Origin: an uncultured Alistipes sp.
GTDB lineage: Bacteria; Bacteroidota; Bacteroidia; Bacteroidales; Rikenellaceae
Length of the DNA: 52,011 nt
Assembly: GCA_944320665.1 (NCBI GenBank)
Contig: CALUII010000007.1
Coordinates: 1 to 52,011, forward strand
Reading direction: 5' to 3'
Shown here one piece after another: positions 33,997 through 42,694 of this stretch (positions are counted from its first letter, which is position 1; each line of letters opens with the position of its first letter). The notes below the pieces were generated by a model that saw only the letters and a list, made by a program, of their open reading frames with translations, was not told the origin of the DNA and searched no databases. A program made the translations under genes and the position numbers.

Positions 33997-35580
33997 ATGA
34001 AGATAGCTATCGCCCAGCTCAACTACACCGTCGGAGATATCGACGGCAATACTTCGAAGATCATCGGGGCCATTCAGCGAGCCCGCACCGAAGGGGCCGA
34101 TCTCGTGATTTTTGCCGAACAGGCCGTCAGCGGGACTCCGGCATTTGACCTGTTGCGCAAAACAACTTTTCTGGAATTATGCGAAGATGCCTTGGTCGAG
34201 ATCGCCTCGTGTTGCGACGGCATTGCAGCCATTGTCGGATTGCCGATCCTGACTGCGGACGGCACGATCAGCGCAGCCGCATTGATCCAGAACCGAAAGG
34301 TGTTGCGTTATATCGGCAAACGATACATTACGGCTCGTCGCGAAATGGGCTTTCTGGTTCCGTCGAAGGGGTATGAATATGCGACGATCGCCGGACATCG
34401 ATGTGCCATCGTCGTGGGCGATGACCTGAGCCGGATTCACGATTGCGACCAGTCGGTCGAAACGATCATCTCGATCAATGCCCGTCGGTATGGCAAAGGT
34501 ACAATGGTCTATCGTTACGACATGATGCGTCACATCGCCTTCGTGGAGAACAAGAATCTGGTGCTGGTCAATCAGGTGGGTGGTTCCACCGAGATCGTCT
34601 ACGACGGTACCTCGGGCGCAATTGACCGCACGGGCGTACTGCGCCTGATGCTGAAGCATTTCGAGGAGGATTTCGGAATTTACGATACGGACTCCACGGC
34701 GCCCGCCGTCTCGGTACCCGTGCCCGGGCCGAACGCCCGAATCCGGTTGGTGCATGATGCCGCCGTATGCGGATTGCGCGATTTCTATCTTAAGAACGGG
34801 TACGAAAAGGCTGCTGTCGGGGTTTCGGGCGGTATAGATTCGGCCGTTGTGGCCTGTCTGGCCGTGGAGGCTCTGGGACGGGAAAACGTACGTGCGTTGC
34901 TGATGCCTTCGCCCTTCACGCCGAGCGATTCGGTGGAGGATGCCAAACAACTGGCTACGAATCTCGGTATCGAATACAACGTCATTCCCATCAATGAGAT
35001 ATACCGGAGCGTAGTCGATACGCTCAAGCCCGTTATCGGCGGAACGGAGTTCGATGCAACGGAAGAAAATATCCAGACGCGTATCCGCACGGTACTGCTG
35101 ATGGCCCTGCAGAACAAAACGGGTTATGTGTTGCTCAATTCGTCGAACAAGAGCGAAAATGCCTTGGGCCTCTGCACGTTGTATGGAGACACGGCCGGAG
35201 CGTTCAGCCCGACGGGCGACCTCTACAAAACGGAAATGTACGACTTGGCCCGTTACATCAACCGCCTGCACAATCAGGTTATTCCCGATACGATTCTCTG
35301 CAAGGAGCCGTCGTCGGAGTTGCATCCCGACCAGAAGGACAGCGATATTCTGCCGCCCTATGAGGTGGTGGATGCCATTCTGTTCCGTATGATTGAGGAG
35401 GGGCAGCATCGCGAGGAGATCGTCAATGCCGGTTTCGACTCCGAGGTCGTCGAGCGCATCCATACGATGATCATGCGCAACGAAAAGAAACGCTATCAGT
35501 TTCCACCCGTGCTGCGTTTGTCGACCTGTGCCTTTGGACACGAGCGTCTGATGCCGCTGACGAACAAATACGGCGACTGA
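33997..35580 (+). CDS. nadE: NAD+ synthase with N-terminal nitrilase-type domain lacking the catalytic Cys
   Basis: Amidates deamido-NAD to NAD+. The 527-residue protein has an N-terminal CN-hydrolase domain (MKIAIAQLNYTVGDIDGNTS; residues 1-250) that should supply ammonia from glutamine, and a C-terminal synthetase with PP-loop VGVSGGIDSAVVACLAVEAL (SGGIDS at 277-282), NKSENALGLCTLYGDTAGAF and KEPSSELHPDQKD. In the nitrilase domain E41 (VIFAEQAVSG) and K108 are in place, but the usual ICED catalytic stretch reads VVGDD (139-143), with Gly at the Cys position. It may therefore depend on free ammonia. The ATG at 33997 is used; a TTG upstream adds seven residues. rseC follows by 17 bases. Confidence 0.93.
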   Translation: MKIAIAQLNYTVGDIDGNTSKIIGAIQRARTEGADLVIFAEQAVSGTPAFDLLRKTTFLELCEDALVEIASCCDGIAAIVGLPILTADGTISAAALIQNRKVLRYIGKRYITARREMGFLVPSKGYEYATIAGHRCAIVVGDDLSRIHDCDQSVETIISINARRYGKGTMVYRYDMMRHIAFVENKNLVLVNQVGGSTEIVYDGTSGAIDRTGVLRLMLKHFEEDFGIYDTDSTAPAVSVPVPGPNARIRLVHDAAVCGLRDFYLKNGYEKAAVGVSGGIDSAVVACLAVEALGRENVRALLMPSPFTPSDSVEDAKQLATNLGIEYNVIPINEIYRSVVDTLKPVIGGTEFDATEENIQTRIRTVLLMALQNKTGYVLLNSSNKSENALGLCTLYGDTAGAFSPTGDLYKTEMYDLARYINRLHNQVIPDTILCKEPSSELHPDQKDSDILPPYEVVDAILFRMIEEGQHREEIVNAGFDSEVVERIHTMIMRNEKKRYQFPPVLRLSTCAFGHERLMPLTNKYGD

Positions 35581-35597
35581 TAACCTGAGGACCGATC

Positions 35598-36014
35598 ATG
35601 ACGGGCGTGATCGAACATAGCGGCGTAGTGGCACGCGTGGATTCCGGACGGGTCTTCGTGCGGATAGTGGTTGGCAGTGCCTGTGCCGCGTGTCGTGCGC
35701 GGGAGGCTTGCGGCATGAGTGAGTCGAATGAGAAAATGGTCGAAGTGGCGGTCGATCCGGAGGTTACGTACAAGGTCGGAGAGGCCGTGACGGTCGGTGT
35801 GCGGCGCCGTACGGGGGGGATGGCCATTCTGCTGGCTTATGTCGGAGCTCTGGTCGTGTTGTTGGCGGTGTTGGCTCTCGGTATTGCCCTCGGTATGTCG
35901 GAGGGCGTATCCGCTCTTGCCGCATTGGGCGGCGTGGCACTCTACTATGTGCTGCTGTGGCTCTTCAGACGAAAAATCGAACATACAATTCATTTTACGA
36001 TAACAAAACGATAA
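35598..36014 (+). CDS. rseC: RseC/MucC-family membrane protein
   Basis: The 138-residue protein has an N-terminal cytoplasmic part with a Cys cluster (GSACAACRAREACGM) and two membrane helices (MAILLAYVGALVVLLAVLAL and ALAALGGVALYYVLLWLF). RseC-family proteins precede rnf genes in many Bacteroidetes and in E. coli occur with the SoxR-reducing Rsx system. They may help deliver or insert cofactors, but this is not settled. Its stop overlaps the rnfB start (TAATG). Confidence 0.92.
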   Translation: MTGVIEHSGVVARVDSGRVFVRIVVGSACAACRAREACGMSESNEKMVEVAVDPEVTYKVGEAVTVGVRRRTGGMAILLAYVGALVVLLAVLALGIALGMSEGVSALAALGGVALYYVLLWLFRRKIEHTIHFTITKR

Positions 36015-36862
36015 TGGAGGTATTGCTTTTTACGGTGTTGACGCTGTGCGCGTTGGGAGTTTTGTCGGCCGTTGTGCTCTACTTCGTGGCCCGGCGTTTC
36101 CGCGTGGAGGAGGATCCTCGGATCGATGAGGTCGAAAAGATGCTTCCCGGGGCCAATTGCGGCGGATGCGGATTTGCGGGGTGCCGCGGCATGGCCGATG
36201 CGTTGGTGACTCACGAAGATATCTCGGCGCTCTACTGTCCGGTGGGTGGCGCGGAGTGCATGAATCGTGTGGCGTCCTATCTGGGCAAGAGTGCTCCGGT
36301 GAAAGAGGCTCAGACGGCTACGGTGCGTTGTGGAGGGGCGTGTGCCCAGCGTCCGCGAACAAATACATACGACGGAGCCCGGTCGTGTGCCGTGGCTGCC
36401 TCACTCTATGCCGGCGAAACGGGCTGTGCGTTCGGTTGCGTCGGATTTGGCGACTGCGTGAAGGTCTGCACGTTCGGTGCCCTGCGGATGAATCCGCAGA
36501 CGGGACTCCCCGAGGTCGATCCCGAGAAGTGCACGGCGTGTGGCGCTTGTGTGAAGGCTTGTCCGAAACACATCATCGAGTTGCGTAAGCGCTGGCCCGG
36601 TAATCGGGCCGTCTACGTCTCGTGCGTGTCGCACGATCGGGGAGCGGCCGTGATGAAGGCCTGCAAGGCGGGATGCATCGGGTGTGGTAAATGTGTGAAG
36701 GTGTGCCCGTTCGGAGCCATTACGCTGGACAAGAACCTGGCCTACATCGATCCGCAGAAGTGTCGTTTGTGCCGCAAGTGCGTGAACGAATGTCCGACGG
36801 GAGCCATCGTCTTGTCGAACATGAAGCCGTTACCGGTGGACAAAGTGCAGGTGAAAGAATAG
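36014..36862 (+). CDS. rnfB: Rnf complex subunit RnfB, Fe-S electron input
   Basis: RnfB accepts electrons from reduced ferredoxin. The 282-residue protein has one N-terminal membrane helix (LLFTVLTLCALGVLSAVVLY), the NCGGCGFAGC cluster motif (C49, C52, C57, with C75), and four further Cys-rich sites: 138-152 (CAFGCVGFGDCVKVC), 173-183 (CTACGACVKAC), 221-231 (CIGCGKCVKVC) and 250-260 (CRLCRKCVNEC). The extra ferredoxin-like part makes it the longer RnfB of strict anaerobes. The usual order B-C-D-G-E-A follows. Confidence 0.97.
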   Translation: MEVLLFTVLTLCALGVLSAVVLYFVARRFRVEEDPRIDEVEKMLPGANCGGCGFAGCRGMADALVTHEDISALYCPVGGAECMNRVASYLGKSAPVKEAQTATVRCGGACAQRPRTNTYDGARSCAVAASLYAGETGCAFGCVGFGDCVKVCTFGALRMNPQTGLPEVDPEKCTACGACVKACPKHIIELRKRWPGNRAVYVSCVSHDRGAAVMKACKAGCIGCGKCVKVCPFGAITLDKNLAYIDPQKCRLCRKCVNECPTGAIVLSNMKPLPVDKVQVKE

Positions 36863-36875
36863 ATAGAGTGCGATT

Positions 36876-38225
36876 ATGAAGACCTTTCGTAAAGGAGGTA
36901 TCCATCCATCCGAAAACAAATTGAGTGCCGGAGCGGCGATCGAGGAATTTGCCTTGCCCGATGTGGTGGTGCTGCCGCTGTCGCAACACATCGGAGCACC
37001 GGCAACGCCTGTCGTTGCGGTGGGGGACCACGTGGTGGTGGGTCAGTTGGTGGCCGAAGCAACGGGGTTTGTGTCGGCACGTGTGCATGCCTCGGTGTCG
37101 GGTACGGTGGTGGCAATCGAACCCCGACTCAATCCCCAAGGAATCAAGCAACCCGCCATTGTGATTCGTCGCGAGGAGGATCAGTGGGCGCCGGAGATCG
37201 ACCGTTCGCAGCGAGTTGTGACGGAGTGTGTGTTGTCGGGTGCGGAGATTATCGAGAAGATCCGTCGGGCCGGTATTGTGGGTCTGGGCGGCGCTACTTT
37301 TCCGACGCATGTGAAGTTGACAATCCCGGCGGGACGCAAGGCCGAGTTCGTGATTGTGAACGGAGCCGAATGTGAACCCTATCTGACCTCGGATCAGCGG
37401 GTGATGACCGAACGCAGCGGAGAGGTGGTTGAAGGGGCGCGCCTGCTGGCCAAGGCGCTGGGCGTAACGCGCGTATTGATCGGTATCGAGAATAACAAAC
37501 CCGAAGCGATTGCTCGAATGACTGAGGCTGCGGCGCGTTATCCCGAGATCGAGGTGGTCCCTTTGCGGATGAAGTATCCGCAGGGAGGTGAAAAACAGTT
37601 GATCGCAGCTCTTACGGGACGAGAAGTGCCTCCTCCTCCGGCTCTGCCGATTGACGTGGGGGCGGTGGTCAGCAACGCTTCGACGGTGCTGGCTGTCTAT
37701 GAGGCTGTGCAGAAGGACAAGCCGCTGGTTGAACGCGTTGTGACAGTTACGGGTAAGGGGTTGAAGGAGCCGAAAAACCTGCTTGTTCGTCTCGGAACCC
37801 CGATGTCGGCGCTGATCGAGGTTGCCGGCGGACTGCCCGAGGGGGATTGCAAGGTGTTGGGGGGCGGTCCGATGATGGGACGTGCGATGATTCAGCTCGA
37901 TGCTCCCGTAACGAAGGGGTGTTCGGGCATAACGGTGCTCAGTGGCGCGGATGCCAGCCGTCAACCGGCGCAAACCTGTATCAAGTGTGCGAAGTGCGTG
38001 GCGGCCTGTCCCATGGGGCTGGAACCCTATCTGTTGTCGAAGGGGGCACAACGCCAGAAATGGGAGGCGCTTGAAGCCGGCGATGTGACCTCGTGTATCG
38101 AGTGCGGTTGCTGCCAGGCGACCTGCCCGGCGCATTTGCCGCTGTTGGATTGGATCCGACTCGGTAAACAAACCGTGTCGGGTATGATCCGAGCGCGGGC
38201 CATGGCTCAAACCTCCAGAAAATAG
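36876..38225 (+). CDS. rnfC: Rnf complex subunit RnfC, NADH and FMN site
   Basis: RnfC passes electrons to NAD+. The 449-residue protein starts MKTFRKGGIHPSENKLSAGA, with the barrel-sandwich part VSARVHASVSGTVVAIEP, the NADH/FMN loop GIVGLGGATFPTHVKL, NGAECEPYLTSDQRVM and two [4Fe-4S] sites near the C-terminus (from C368, CIKCAKCVAACPMG, and from C407, CIECGCCQATCPAH). It lacks the long Ala/Lys-rich tail of E. coli RsxC. Confidence 0.97.
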   Translation: MKTFRKGGIHPSENKLSAGAAIEEFALPDVVVLPLSQHIGAPATPVVAVGDHVVVGQLVAEATGFVSARVHASVSGTVVAIEPRLNPQGIKQPAIVIRREEDQWAPEIDRSQRVVTECVLSGAEIIEKIRRAGIVGLGGATFPTHVKLTIPAGRKAEFVIVNGAECEPYLTSDQRVMTERSGEVVEGARLLAKALGVTRVLIGIENNKPEAIARMTEAAARYPEIEVVPLRMKYPQGGEKQLIAALTGREVPPPPALPIDVGAVVSNASTVLAVYEAVQKDKPLVERVVTVTGKGLKEPKNLLVRLGTPMSALIEVAGGLPEGDCKVLGGGPMMGRAMIQLDAPVTKGCSGITVLSGADASRQPAQTCIKCAKCVAACPMGLEPYLLSKGAQRQKWEALEAGDVTSCIECGCCQATCPAHLPLLDWIRLGKQTVSGMIRARAMAQTSRK

Positions 38226-38234
38226 TGCGTGAAG

Positions 38235-39197
38235 ATGATGAATGCAGATAAAGTCAAGAACCTGATTGTGGCGCCGTCGCCCCATGTACAGACGACGCAG
38301 ACCACGCAGTCGATCATGCGCGACGTGCTGATCGCTTTGTTGCCGGCCCTGCTCGTCTCGACGTGGGCTTTCGGATGGCGGGTAATTGGAATTACGGCCT
38401 TGTCCGTGGTTTGTTGTGTGGGATTCGAGTATCTGATCCAGCGTTTTGTCGTACGCGGCGCATCAACTGTCGGGAACCTTTCGGCAGCCGTAACGGGCGT
38501 GTTGCTGGCCTTCAACTTGCCGGTGACCATTCCGTGGTGGATTGTCGTAATTGGCGCTTTCGTGGCGATTGCCGTGGCGAAGATGACCTTCGGTGGATTG
38601 GGTAAGAATCCGTTCAATCCGGCCATCGTCGGACGTGTCTTTCTGCTGATTGCCTATCCGGTGCAGATGACCTCGTTTGCGACGGATGCCTTCACGGGGG
38701 CCACCCCGTTGGCTGCCATGAAGTTCAGCCCCGTCTTTGCGGGGGCCGAATTGGGCGACCTTTTTATCGGCAATGTGGCCGGTTCGCTGGGCGAAGTTGC
38801 CGCCGGGGCATTGCTGCTGGGATTTGCGTATCTGCTGTGGCGGCGGGTCATTACGTGGCACATTCCGGTGACGATCTTCATTACGATGGCTCTCTTTGCC
38901 TTCTTTGTGGCATGGGGCCGCGGATGGACGGGAGCCGCGCTGTGGGAATTCCCGATGTTCCATCTGCTGGCCGGTGGCGCCATGCTGGGTGCCATCTTCA
39001 TGGCGACGGATTACGTCACGTCGCCCATGACCGTGCGCGGTGGTGTGATCTATGCAGTCGGAATTGGTGCGTTGACGATGTGCTTCCGTTTGTGGGGTGC
39101 CTACCCCGAGGGTATGTCATTCGCCATCCTGATCATGAATGCCACGGTGCCGCTGATCAACAAATATGTGAAAAACAGACGTTTCGGCGTGAAATAA
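38235..39197 (+). CDS. rnfD: Rnf complex subunit RnfD, membrane flavoprotein
   Basis: Membrane subunit with covalent FMN and probably part of the ion pathway. The 320-residue protein has about eight membrane helices. The flavin attachment motif is DAFTGATPL (151-159), with T157 as the expected FMN-Thr. NPFNPAIVGRVFLL and FMATDYVTSPMTVRGGVIYA are typical. The ATG at 38235 is taken; ATG at 38238 or GTG at 38229 are alternatives. Confidence 0.96.
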   Translation: MMNADKVKNLIVAPSPHVQTTQTTQSIMRDVLIALLPALLVSTWAFGWRVIGITALSVVCCVGFEYLIQRFVVRGASTVGNLSAAVTGVLLAFNLPVTIPWWIVVIGAFVAIAVAKMTFGGLGKNPFNPAIVGRVFLLIAYPVQMTSFATDAFTGATPLAAMKFSPVFAGAELGDLFIGNVAGSLGEVAAGALLLGFAYLLWRRVITWHIPVTIFITMALFAFFVAWGRGWTGAALWEFPMFHLLAGGAMLGAIFMATDYVTSPMTVRGGVIYAVGIGALTMCFRLWGAYPEGMSFAILIMNATVPLINKYVKNRRFGVK

Positions 39198-39215
39198 CAG
39201 GGGAGGAAACGTGAG

Positions 39216-40151
39216 ATGAAAAGTACGCTTTTGAATATGGTGGCCGTGCTCTTCGGTGTGACGCTGATTGCCTCGTTGGGAGTCGGTATCGTCTATCGGA
39301 TTACGGCGGAACCGATTGCGGCGGCCAATGCGGCCGCGGTGACCGAGGCCCTCGGACGGGTGCTGCCGCCGTTTGAGACAACCAAGGTCGATACGTTGCA
39401 GATCGACGAACTGCCCATTACGGTCTATACGGCATACGATGCATCGGGAGCCGTGGCAGGCTATGCCGTGCAGACGGCCACGAAGAGCGGTTTCGGCGGA
39501 ATGATCCGGATGATGGTGGGGTTCGATCCCGAAGGAAGCATTCTGAATATCAATGTCCTGGAGCAGGCCGAGACCCCCGGTCTGGGAACGAAGATGGCCG
39601 AAGAAGAGAATGTCCTGTTGAACAGCATCCGTGGACGTCGTCCCGAGACGATGCAATTGGTCGATGGACGCATTGCGGTGCGTAAGGATGGGGGTGACGT
39701 GGAGGCGTTGACAGCAGCTACGATCTCATCGCGTGCCTATTGTGATGCGGTCAATCGGGCCTGGATGGCTTATCGCGGCGTGGTTACCGGTACGGCTCCG
39801 ACCGATGTGGCGACGGGAGCTTCGATGACCGGAGGAGGTTCCACAGACGAAACGACCGCCTCGGATGCCGCAACGGGTGATACGTCAGCATCGTCATACG
39901 ACGCGTCGGATGCGGCAAGTGGAGCTACTGCGCAGAAGACAACCGAAGCATCGGATGCAACTTCGGGGGCCACGGAGGCTGCCGTGGAGTCGTCCGATGC
40001 AGCGAGTGGAGCAACGGCGGCCTCGTCGGAGGACGCGGGCCGGCACAACCGCCGGCACAACGGTGCACGGCAAAATCACAGACAGAATGGCATTCAACAC
40101 GATGCCACGGAGACCGACAACATGACGAAAGGAGGCGCATATGAAGAGTAA
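39216..40151 (+). CDS. rnfG: Rnf complex subunit RnfG with an unusual repeat-bearing C-terminal tail
   Basis: Periplasm-facing flavoprotein of Rnf. Residues 1-190 are a normal RnfG: an N-terminal helix (LLNMVAVLFGVTLIASLGVG) and an FMN-binding domain with TKSGFGGMIRMMVGFDPEGS, EQAETPGLGTKMAEE and the attachment motif DVEALTAATISSRA (T169 expected to carry FMN). Most RnfG end soon after; this one runs to 311. The tail (about 195-311) has five spaced copies of a Dxx[ST]Gxx motif: DVATGAS (197), DAATGDT (217), DAASGAT (232), DATSGAT (247), DAASGAT (261). It ends in a His/Arg/Asn-rich stretch. The last codons also supply the GGAGG ribosome site of rnfE, and the genes overlap by 11 bases. Confidence 0.95.
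   Translation: MKSTLLNMVAVLFGVTLIASLGVGIVYRITAEPIAAANAAAVTEALGRVLPPFETTKVDTLQIDELPITVYTAYDASGAVAGYAVQTATKSGFGGMIRMMVGFDPEGSILNINVLEQAETPGLGTKMAEEENVLLNSIRGRRPETMQLVDGRIAVRKDGGDVEALTAATISSRAYCDAVNRAWMAYRGVVTGTAPTDVATGASMTGGGSTDETTASDAATGDTSASSYDASDAASGATAQKTTEASDATSGATEAAVESSDAASGATAASSEDAGRHNRRHNGARQNHRQNGIQHDATETDNMTKGGAYEE
39804..40025 (+). repeat. Degenerate protein-level repeats in the RnfG tail
   Basis: Five copies of Dxx[ST]G[AD][ST] spaced 20, 15, 15 and 14 residues apart. The codons differ between copies (Ser AGT or TCG, Gly GGA or GGG, Ala GCT, GCC or GCA, Thr ACT or ACG), so the amino-acid motif is kept better than the DNA. This does not look like a recent DNA duplication. Confidence 0.8.
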
Positions 40152-40734
40152 CCGAATCCGTTTCGTACTCGAGAGCATCGTGCGAAACAATCCGACTTTT
40201 GTGCTGGTGCTCGGCATGTGCCCGACACTGGGTACGACTACCTCGGCCATCAACGGTATGGGTATGGGATTGGCGACGATGGCCGTGCTGATCCTGTCGA
40301 ATGTGGTCATCTCGCTCATCAAGAACCTGATTCCGGACAAGGTGCGGATTCCGGCCTTTATCGTAGTGATTGCCTCGTTCGTAACCATTATTCAGATGCT
40401 GATGCAGGCCTATGTGCCGGCTCTCTACGGTGCGTTGGGCGTCTTCATCCCGTTGATTGTCGTGAACTGCATCATCCTGGGGCGTGCCGAGGCTTTCGCC
40501 TCGAAGAACGGTCCGCTCGATTCGGCACTCGACGGTCTCGGAATCGGTTTGGGCTTCACGCTGTCACTGACGGCCATCGGTCTCGTGCGTGAGATTCTGG
40601 GCAGCGGGTCGGTCTTCGGCCAGCCGCTCGGTGTGGCCGATTACATGCCGCTGATCTTTGTGCTGGCACCGGGCGCTTTCCTGGTGCTGGGCTATCTGAT
40701 GGTGATCTTCAATAAATTGGTAAAGAAGTCGTAG
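40141..40734 (+). CDS. rnfE: Rnf complex subunit RnfE
   Basis: The 197-residue membrane protein has six helices, [20 protein letters not shown] near the start and [20 protein letters not shown] in the middle, both RnfE signatures; the helix Cys residues are in place for the intramembrane Fe-S centre shared with RnfA. A strong GGAGG site 5 bases ahead of the ATG lies inside the end of rnfG. Confidence 0.97.
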   Translation: MKSNRIRFVLESIVRNNPTFVLVLGMCPTLGTTTSAINGMGMGLATMAVLILSNVVISLIKNLIPDKVRIPAFIVVIASFVTIIQMLMQAYVPALYGALGVFIPLIVVNCIILGRAEAFASKNGPLDSALDGLGIGLGFTLSLTAIGLVREILGSGSVFGQPLGVADYMPLIFVLAPGAFLVLGYLMVIFNKLVKKS

Positions 40735-40747
40735 TAGGGGAGAGTTT

Positions 40748-41326
40748 ATGGAACTGTCGTATTTCGCAATCATCATCGGGGCCATCTTCGTCAATAACGT
40801 GGTGTTGGCCCAATTCCTCGGCATATGCCCGTTTCTGGGCGTTTCGTCGAAGGTCGAAACCTCGCTCGGCATGGGCGCGGCGGTCACGTTCGTGATGGCG
40901 ATCGCCTCGGTCGTTGCATGGCTTATTCAGACCTACCTGCTTGTGCCGCTGCAGATCGAGTACATGCAGACCATTGTCTTCATTCTGGTCATTGCGGCCC
41001 TGGTGCAGATGGTGGAGATCATCCTGAAGAAGGTCTCGCCGTCGCTCTATCAGGCCTTGGGTATCTTTCTGCCCCTCATTACGACCAACTGTGCCGTATT
41101 GGGTGTAGCCATCCTGATGATCCAGAAGGAGTTCAATCTGTTGCAAAGTGTCACCTATTCGGTCTCTACGGCTGTGGGCTTTGCCCTGGCCCTGGTGCTG
41201 TTTGCCGGTATTCGCGAGCGGCTCGAATTCGAAGAGGTGCCCGAAGCGTTCCGTGGTGTGCCCATTGCACTGATTACAGCGGGTATTCTGGCCATGGCCT
41301 TCATGGGCTTCTCGGGATTGGTCTGA
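40748..41326 (+). CDS. rnfA: Rnf complex subunit RnfA
   Basis: The 192-residue membrane protein is inverted in topology to RnfE. It starts [20 protein letters not shown], with [20 protein letters not shown] and [17 protein letters not shown], both RnfA signatures with the conserved Cys. It is the last gene of the rnf run; a GGGGAG ribosome site precedes it and a strong hairpin follows 80 bases later. Confidence 0.97.
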   Translation: MELSYFAIIIGAIFVNNVVLAQFLGICPFLGVSSKVETSLGMGAAVTFVMAIASVVAWLIQTYLLVPLQIEYMQTIVFILVIAALVQMVEIILKKVSPSLYQALGIFLPLITTNCAVLGVAILMIQKEFNLLQSVTYSVSTAVGFALALVLFAGIRERLEFEEVPEAFRGVPIALITAGILAMAFMGFSGLV

Positions 41327-41408
41327 CGGCGCGTGCGTGTTCGTGCGACGGAGCCTTGCCCGCGTTGCACGGAGTGCCGCAATGCCCGTTTTTGAAAAAT
41401 AAGGTAGA

Positions 41409-41444
41409 AAATTGCCCGCAACGGTATTTTGTTGCGGGCAATTT
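41409..41444 (+). terminator. Hairpin ending the rnf operon, overlapping the hpt promoter
   Basis: A perfect 14-base-pair stem, AAATTGCCCGCAAC with GTTGCGGGCAATTT, and an 8-base loop. The 3' side continues CGTACTTTTG rather than a long T run. The right arm covers the -33 region of the next promoter. Confidence 0.7.
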
Positions 41445-41446
41445 CG

Positions 41447-41454
41447 TACTTTTG
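41447..41454 (+). promoter_or_regulatory. Promoter -7 element of hpt-queE-divIC
   Basis: TACTTTTG matches TAnnTTTG and lies 3 bases after the rnf hairpin. The leader to the hpt ATG is about 15 bases. Confidence 0.55.
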
Positions 41455-41474
41455 CAAAAATAAAAAAACCCATC

Positions 41475-42020
41475 ATGATGAAGGATACCGTCCATCTGCA
41501 CGACAAGACATTCCGCGTGATGATCCCCGCGGCGGAGATCGATCGTGCCGTTACGGCCGTGGCCGAGCGGATCAATACGGACTATCGTGCGAAGTCCGTA
41601 CCACTTTTTATCGGAGTGCTCAACGGCTCGTTTATGTTTCTGAGTGACCTGATGAAGAAAATCGATTTCGATTGCGAATTGTCGTTCGTCAAGCTCTCCT
41701 CCTACAGCGGTACCGCGACAACGGGACAGGTCCGCAGCCTCATTGGACTGAATAACAGCATCGAAGGACGCGATGTGATCATCGTTGAGGATATTGTGGA
41801 TACGGGCGAGAGCATCGAGCACATGGTGCGGGATCTCGAAAGCCGCAAACCAGCCAGCATCTCCGTCTGCACGCTCTTCTTCAAACCGGCTTCCTATTCG
41901 AAACAGATTCCCATACAGTATCGTGCCCTGGAGATCGGCAACGAGTTCATCGTTGGTTACGGTCTTGACTATAACCAGTTGGGCCGCAACCTGAAGGACG
42001 TGTATGTCGTAACGGAATAG
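41475..42020 (+). CDS. hpt: Hypoxanthine phosphoribosyltransferase
   Basis: Purine salvage: hypoxanthine or guanine + PRPP to IMP or GMP. The 181-residue protein has LFIGVLNGSFMFLSDLMKKI, the flexible-loop region FVKLSSYSGTATTGQVR and the PRPP-binding motif VIIVEDIVDTGESIEHMV, then CTLFFKPASY and the C-terminal GLDYNQLGRNLKDVYV. The ATG at 41475 or 41478 is used; the frame extends further upstream, but only into the promoter and hairpin. Confidence 0.95.
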   Translation: MMKDTVHLHDKTFRVMIPAAEIDRAVTAVAERINTDYRAKSVPLFIGVLNGSFMFLSDLMKKIDFDCELSFVKLSSYSGTATTGQVRSLIGLNNSIEGRDVIIVEDIVDTGESIEHMVRDLESRKPASISVCTLFFKPASYSKQIPIQYRALEIGNEFIVGYGLDYNQLGRNLKDVYVVTE

Positions 42021-42029
42021 ACGTGCGTT

Positions 42030-42668
42030 ATGAACAACCTGTTTGAACAGAACGAACTGCTCGACGGCGGGAAGCGACTGCCGTTGGTCGAGGATTTCTA
42101 CACGATCCAGGGGGAAGGGTATCATACCGGCAAACCGGCCTACTTCATTCGCCTGGGTGGATGCGACGTCGGATGCAACTGGTGCGATGCCAAGTATACG
42201 TGGAATCCGAAGCTCTATCCACCCGTTCCGGTCGAGACGATCGTCGAACGAGCCGCTTCGTGTGCGGCACAGGCCATCGTCATTACGGGCGGGGAACCGT
42301 TGCTCTATCCGCTGGGGCCTCTGACCGAGGCATTGCATGCGAAGGGGCTGGAGATCTTTCTCGAAACTTCGGGTTCGCATCCCTTCAGCGGACGATTCGA
42401 TTGGGTCTGTCTCTCTCCGAAACATCGCCGACCACCGCTGCCGGAGGCCTACGGTCGGGCTGATGAGCTGAAGGTGATTATCGAGGCGGATGAGGACTTT
42501 GTCTGGGCCGAGCGCAATGCGGCCGAGGTCCGCAAGGGGTGTCGGCTCTACCTGCAACCCGAATGGAGCGTGTCGGATCAGATGATGCCCCGGATTGTGG
42601 AGTACGCCAAGGCCCATCCGCGCTGGAACATCTCGATCCAGACGCATAAATACATGCATATACCTTAA
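42030..42668 (+). CDS. queE: 7-carboxy-7-deazaguanine synthase QueE
   Basis: Radical SAM enzyme of queuosine biosynthesis. The 212-residue protein has VEDFYTIQGEGYHTGKPAYF, the cluster motif LGGCDVGCNWCDAKY (CxxxCxxC), VITGGEPLLYPLGPL and FLETSGSHPFSGRFDWVCLS, all QueE features. Other queuosine genes are not in the window. It follows hpt by 9 bases. Confidence 0.95.
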   Translation: MNNLFEQNELLDGGKRLPLVEDFYTIQGEGYHTGKPAYFIRLGGCDVGCNWCDAKYTWNPKLYPPVPVETIVERAASCAAQAIVITGGEPLLYPLGPLTEALHAKGLEIFLETSGSHPFSGRFDWVCLSPKHRRPPLPEAYGRADELKVIIEADEDFVWAERNAAEVRKGCRLYLQPEWSVSDQMMPRIVEYAKAHPRWNISIQTHKYMHIP

Positions 42669-42694
42669 TCTCATCGTAACGCGGCGAGTTGTAT

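Noticed and set aside
40035..40151. Frameshift as the cause of the His/Arg/Asn-rich end of RnfG
   Set aside because: The alternative frame gives no more RnfG-like sequence and ends at nearly the same place, so there is no positive evidence for a shift. Left open but not claimed.
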